From Clostridiaceae bacterium HFYG-1003 (GTDB taxonomy: Bacteria; Bacillota; Clostridia; Clostridiales; Clostridiaceae): DNA of 64,000 nt. The stretch lies in contig CP102060.1 of the NCBI GenBank assembly GCA_024579835.1, forward strand, positions 3,199,558-3,263,557, in the 5' to 3' direction. The notes beneath the pieces were generated by a model. The model was not told where the DNA came from. It did no database searches and saw nothing but the letters and a program-made list of their open reading frames with translations. This document shows, piece by piece, positions 62,387 through 64,000 of this stretch. Both the position numbers and the translations under genes were made by a program. Position 1 is the stretch's first letter. Each line of letters starts with the position of its first letter.

Positions 62387-63877
62387 ATGAAATTGAGTTT
62401 GGAGCTGCTGAACCTGTTTGGCAGCGTCGCCTTATTTTTATTTGGAGTAAAACTTTTAGGGGAGGGACTGGAAAGCGTCGCTCGGGGAAAACTGCGGGAA
62501 CTGATCGGACGCCTGACGCAGAACCCGATGGGAGCTTTTGCTGTGGGTCTGTTTCTGACCCTGGTGCTGCAGTTTTCTTCCGCCACCGTGATTCTGGCCA
62601 TGGGACTGGTCAATTCGGGGATCATTACCCTGGCACAGGCCGCCGGGATCGTTCTGGGGGCGAACTTAGCCACCCCGCTGAAAAATCATATACTGGTCTT
62701 TGATACCAGCTTTTTCATGCCGGTCTTTTTTCTGATCGGGGCGTATCTGTACATATTTGCCAAAGAAAAGAAGAAGCGGGATCTGGCACTGATCTTTCTT
62801 GGACTGGGCATCGTGCTTGCCGGCCTGAGATTTCTGGAGCTTTCCATATCCGTTCCGGAATTTGCCCACGATCTGGAAGGCATTACAGCCTCTTTGGGAG
62901 ATAACTGGTTTTTTGCGCTGCTCCTGGGGATCGGCCTCACAGTGCTGCTCCAGTCTTCCTCTGCTACGCTGGCGATTCTGATCATGCTGGCAGCCAATGG
63001 TTCGATCAGTCTGTCCGCCTCTTTCCCTATTATTCTCGGGGCGAATCTGGGAACGACTTCCACCGCGCTGCTCTCTTCCATTGGCGCTCAGCGCGACGGA
63101 AAGCGCGTAGCCCTGCTCCATTTTCTGTTCAATCTCACCGGTGTGCTGGTGCTGCTTCCGCTGAGCGGAGTTCTCATTGAGCTTTCTGGCCGCTTTTCCA
63201 ATGGCAGCCAGCCCCTGCAGATCGCCAATCTGCATCTGCTCTTTAATTTAGCCATGGTTTTGGTGGTATCCCCCCTGATCCGTCCGCTGATCCGGCTGAC
63301 GGATATCCTGCCGGGACGCCGGCAGGATGTGGAGGTAACGACTTCGCCGCTGCTGGACAGCCGGATGATTACCTCACCGACCATTGCGGAGGAGCAGGTG
63401 ATTCAGCAAACGCTGCGCATGGCCGACTATGCCCGGAAAAATATCCGGATGGCGGTGGATGCGTTCCTGCAGAAGGATGATCGGGACTTTGAGGAAATTC
63501 AGGGCAACGAAGATTACATCAACTACCTGGAGATTCAGATCACCAGCTTTCTGGTCAAGCTATCCGCGGCCGAACCCACCGAATCCGGCCAGGAAATCGT
63601 CAATCTGTATCAGTATGTGATTGAAGCGATCAATGTGGCGATTGACTCCTTCCGCTACGGCGACAAAAACCTGGCTTCAACCATCTATGATCTGGAACGT
63701 CAGATCGGCCGGCTCGAAGGGACCTATCGCGATCAGCACATCATTCGGCTCAATCGGGGCATATGCACGACCACTTCCGGCATCCTGTTCCTTGACGTGA
63801 TTTCTCATCTGAAGCGGGTGGGGAACCACTGCGTCAATATATGCGAAGTCACCTTGAAAAGCCGGCACCTGCCTTAG
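62387..63877 (+). CDS. Na/Pi cotransporter family protein with PhoU-like tail
   Basis: 496 residues. The N-terminal ~320 residues have two inverted repeats of the Na/Pi-cotransporter II family with the QSS-type motifs 'LVLQFSSATVILAMGL' and 'VLLQSSSATLAILIML', each followed by 'GANLATP'/'GANLGTTSTA'. The cytosolic C-terminal ~170 residues are helical and PhoU-like ('NYLEIQITSFLVKLS', 'SHLKRVGNHCVNICE'). Probably sodium-driven phosphate transport, direction unknown. ATG follows GGGAGG. Confidence 0.92.
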   Translation: MKLSLELLNLFGSVALFLFGVKLLGEGLESVARGKLRELIGRLTQNPMGAFAVGLFLTLVLQFSSATVILAMGLVNSGIITLAQAAGIVLGANLATPLKNHILVFDTSFFMPVFFLIGAYLYIFAKEKKKRDLALIFLGLGIVLAGLRFLELSISVPEFAHDLEGITASLGDNWFFALLLGIGLTVLLQSSSATLAILIMLAANGSISLSASFPIILGANLGTTSTALLSSIGAQRDGKRVALLHFLFNLTGVLVLLPLSGVLIELSGRFSNGSQPLQIANLHLLFNLAMVLVVSPLIRPLIRLTDILPGRRQDVEVTTSPLLDSRMITSPTIAEEQVIQQTLRMADYARKNIRMAVDAFLQKDDRDFEEIQGNEDYINYLEIQITSFLVKLSAAEPTESGQEIVNLYQYVIEAINVAIDSFRYGDKNLASTIYDLERQIGRLEGTYRDQHIIRLNRGICTTTSGILFLDVISHLKRVGNHCVNICEVTLKSRHLP

Positions 63878-63952
63878 AGTGGAACCGTCCCGACGGCTGC
63901 CGGTTTTGAAACTCAAAGGAATCATCAAACTAATATCAGTACCAAGAAAACC

Positions 63953-63991
63953 AGCCCCCCGTTCTTCCAGGTATCCGGAAGTACGGGGGGC
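63953..63991 (+). terminator. Hairpin, probable terminator at window end
   Basis: Stem AGCCCCCCGT / ACGGGGGGCT with inner CTTCC/GGAAG pairing. No T run is visible before the window ends. Confidence 0.6.
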
Positions 63992-64000
63992 TGACTGTCA

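Noticed and set aside
62236-62703. 155-codon frame overlapping the Na/Pi cotransporter start
   Set aside because: Overlaps a terminator and a well-supported gene in another frame; low-complexity translation.

Overview
The window looks like a chromosomal segment of an anaerobic Firmicute, most likely class Clostridia. GC content is moderate (about half, judged by eye) and Shine-Dalgarno sites are strong (GGAGG type, several TTG/GTG starts). The S10-spc-alpha ribosomal gene order is Gram-positive, with a KOW protein between map and infA and ecfA1-ecfA2-ecfT-truA downstream. CWB2/SLAP-type wall anchoring, a flavodiiron protein and 2-hydroxyacyl-CoA dehydratase-type ATPases fit an anaerobe. No tRNA, rRNA or CRISPR array was recognised.

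Positions 1-13.8 kb are accessory and partly decayed. They hold a truncated SH3-domain gene, a frameshifted IS66 tnpB remnant, an adenylate-forming enzyme, and a 2083-residue secreted transglutaminase-like surface protein with eight nearly identical 228-bp repeats and a CWB2 anchor. Three decayed gene remnants follow, together with one intact SH3/PdaA-like deacetylase whose SH3 region is nearly identical to the truncated copy at the window start. Positions 14-18.7 kb carry an amino-acid permease, a PncA-type amidase, an S41 protease homologue that has lost its catalytic residues, and an XRE regulator with an unusual 'APFL' repeat tail.

Positions 19-23.7 kb form a coherent Fe-S and sulfur/selenium-linked module: a LysR regulator, an HgdC/BcrA-type activator ATPase, a class V cysteine desulfurase, a double-cubane/HgdB-type protein and a DUF3343 protein. 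Next is an FNR-type regulator with the complete four-cysteine pattern, then a flavodiiron protein. A near-consensus FNR box overlaps the fnr stop codon and is centred exactly at -41.5 of the inferred flavodiiron promoter, a self-contained oxygen/NO-response circuit. Positions 26-34 kb contain a LysR regulator divergent from a DASS transporter / tail-anchored secreted protein / archaeal-type phosphoglycerate mutase operon, and a DUF4173 / DUF2975 / small HTH trio.

Positions 34.5-50 kb are the S10-spc-alpha operon, from rpsJ to rplQ, including secY, adk, map, infA, rpmJ and rpoA but no rpsD. It has its own promoter and a leader predicted to fold as a three-way junction with an alternative pairing. 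Positions 50-56.7 kb hold the ECF transporter module with truA, two membrane proteins, and rplM-rpsI behind a consensus promoter with a palindromic spacer and an attenuator-like leader. The end of the window carries a GNAT enzyme, the TrkA/TrkH potassium system, a baeRF3-type protein and a Na/Pi cotransporter with a PhoU-like tail. The housekeeping half is ordinary; the parts most worth pursuing are the Fe-S/sulfur module, the FNR circuit, the inactive S41 homologue, the S10 leader and the repeat-bearing regulator.
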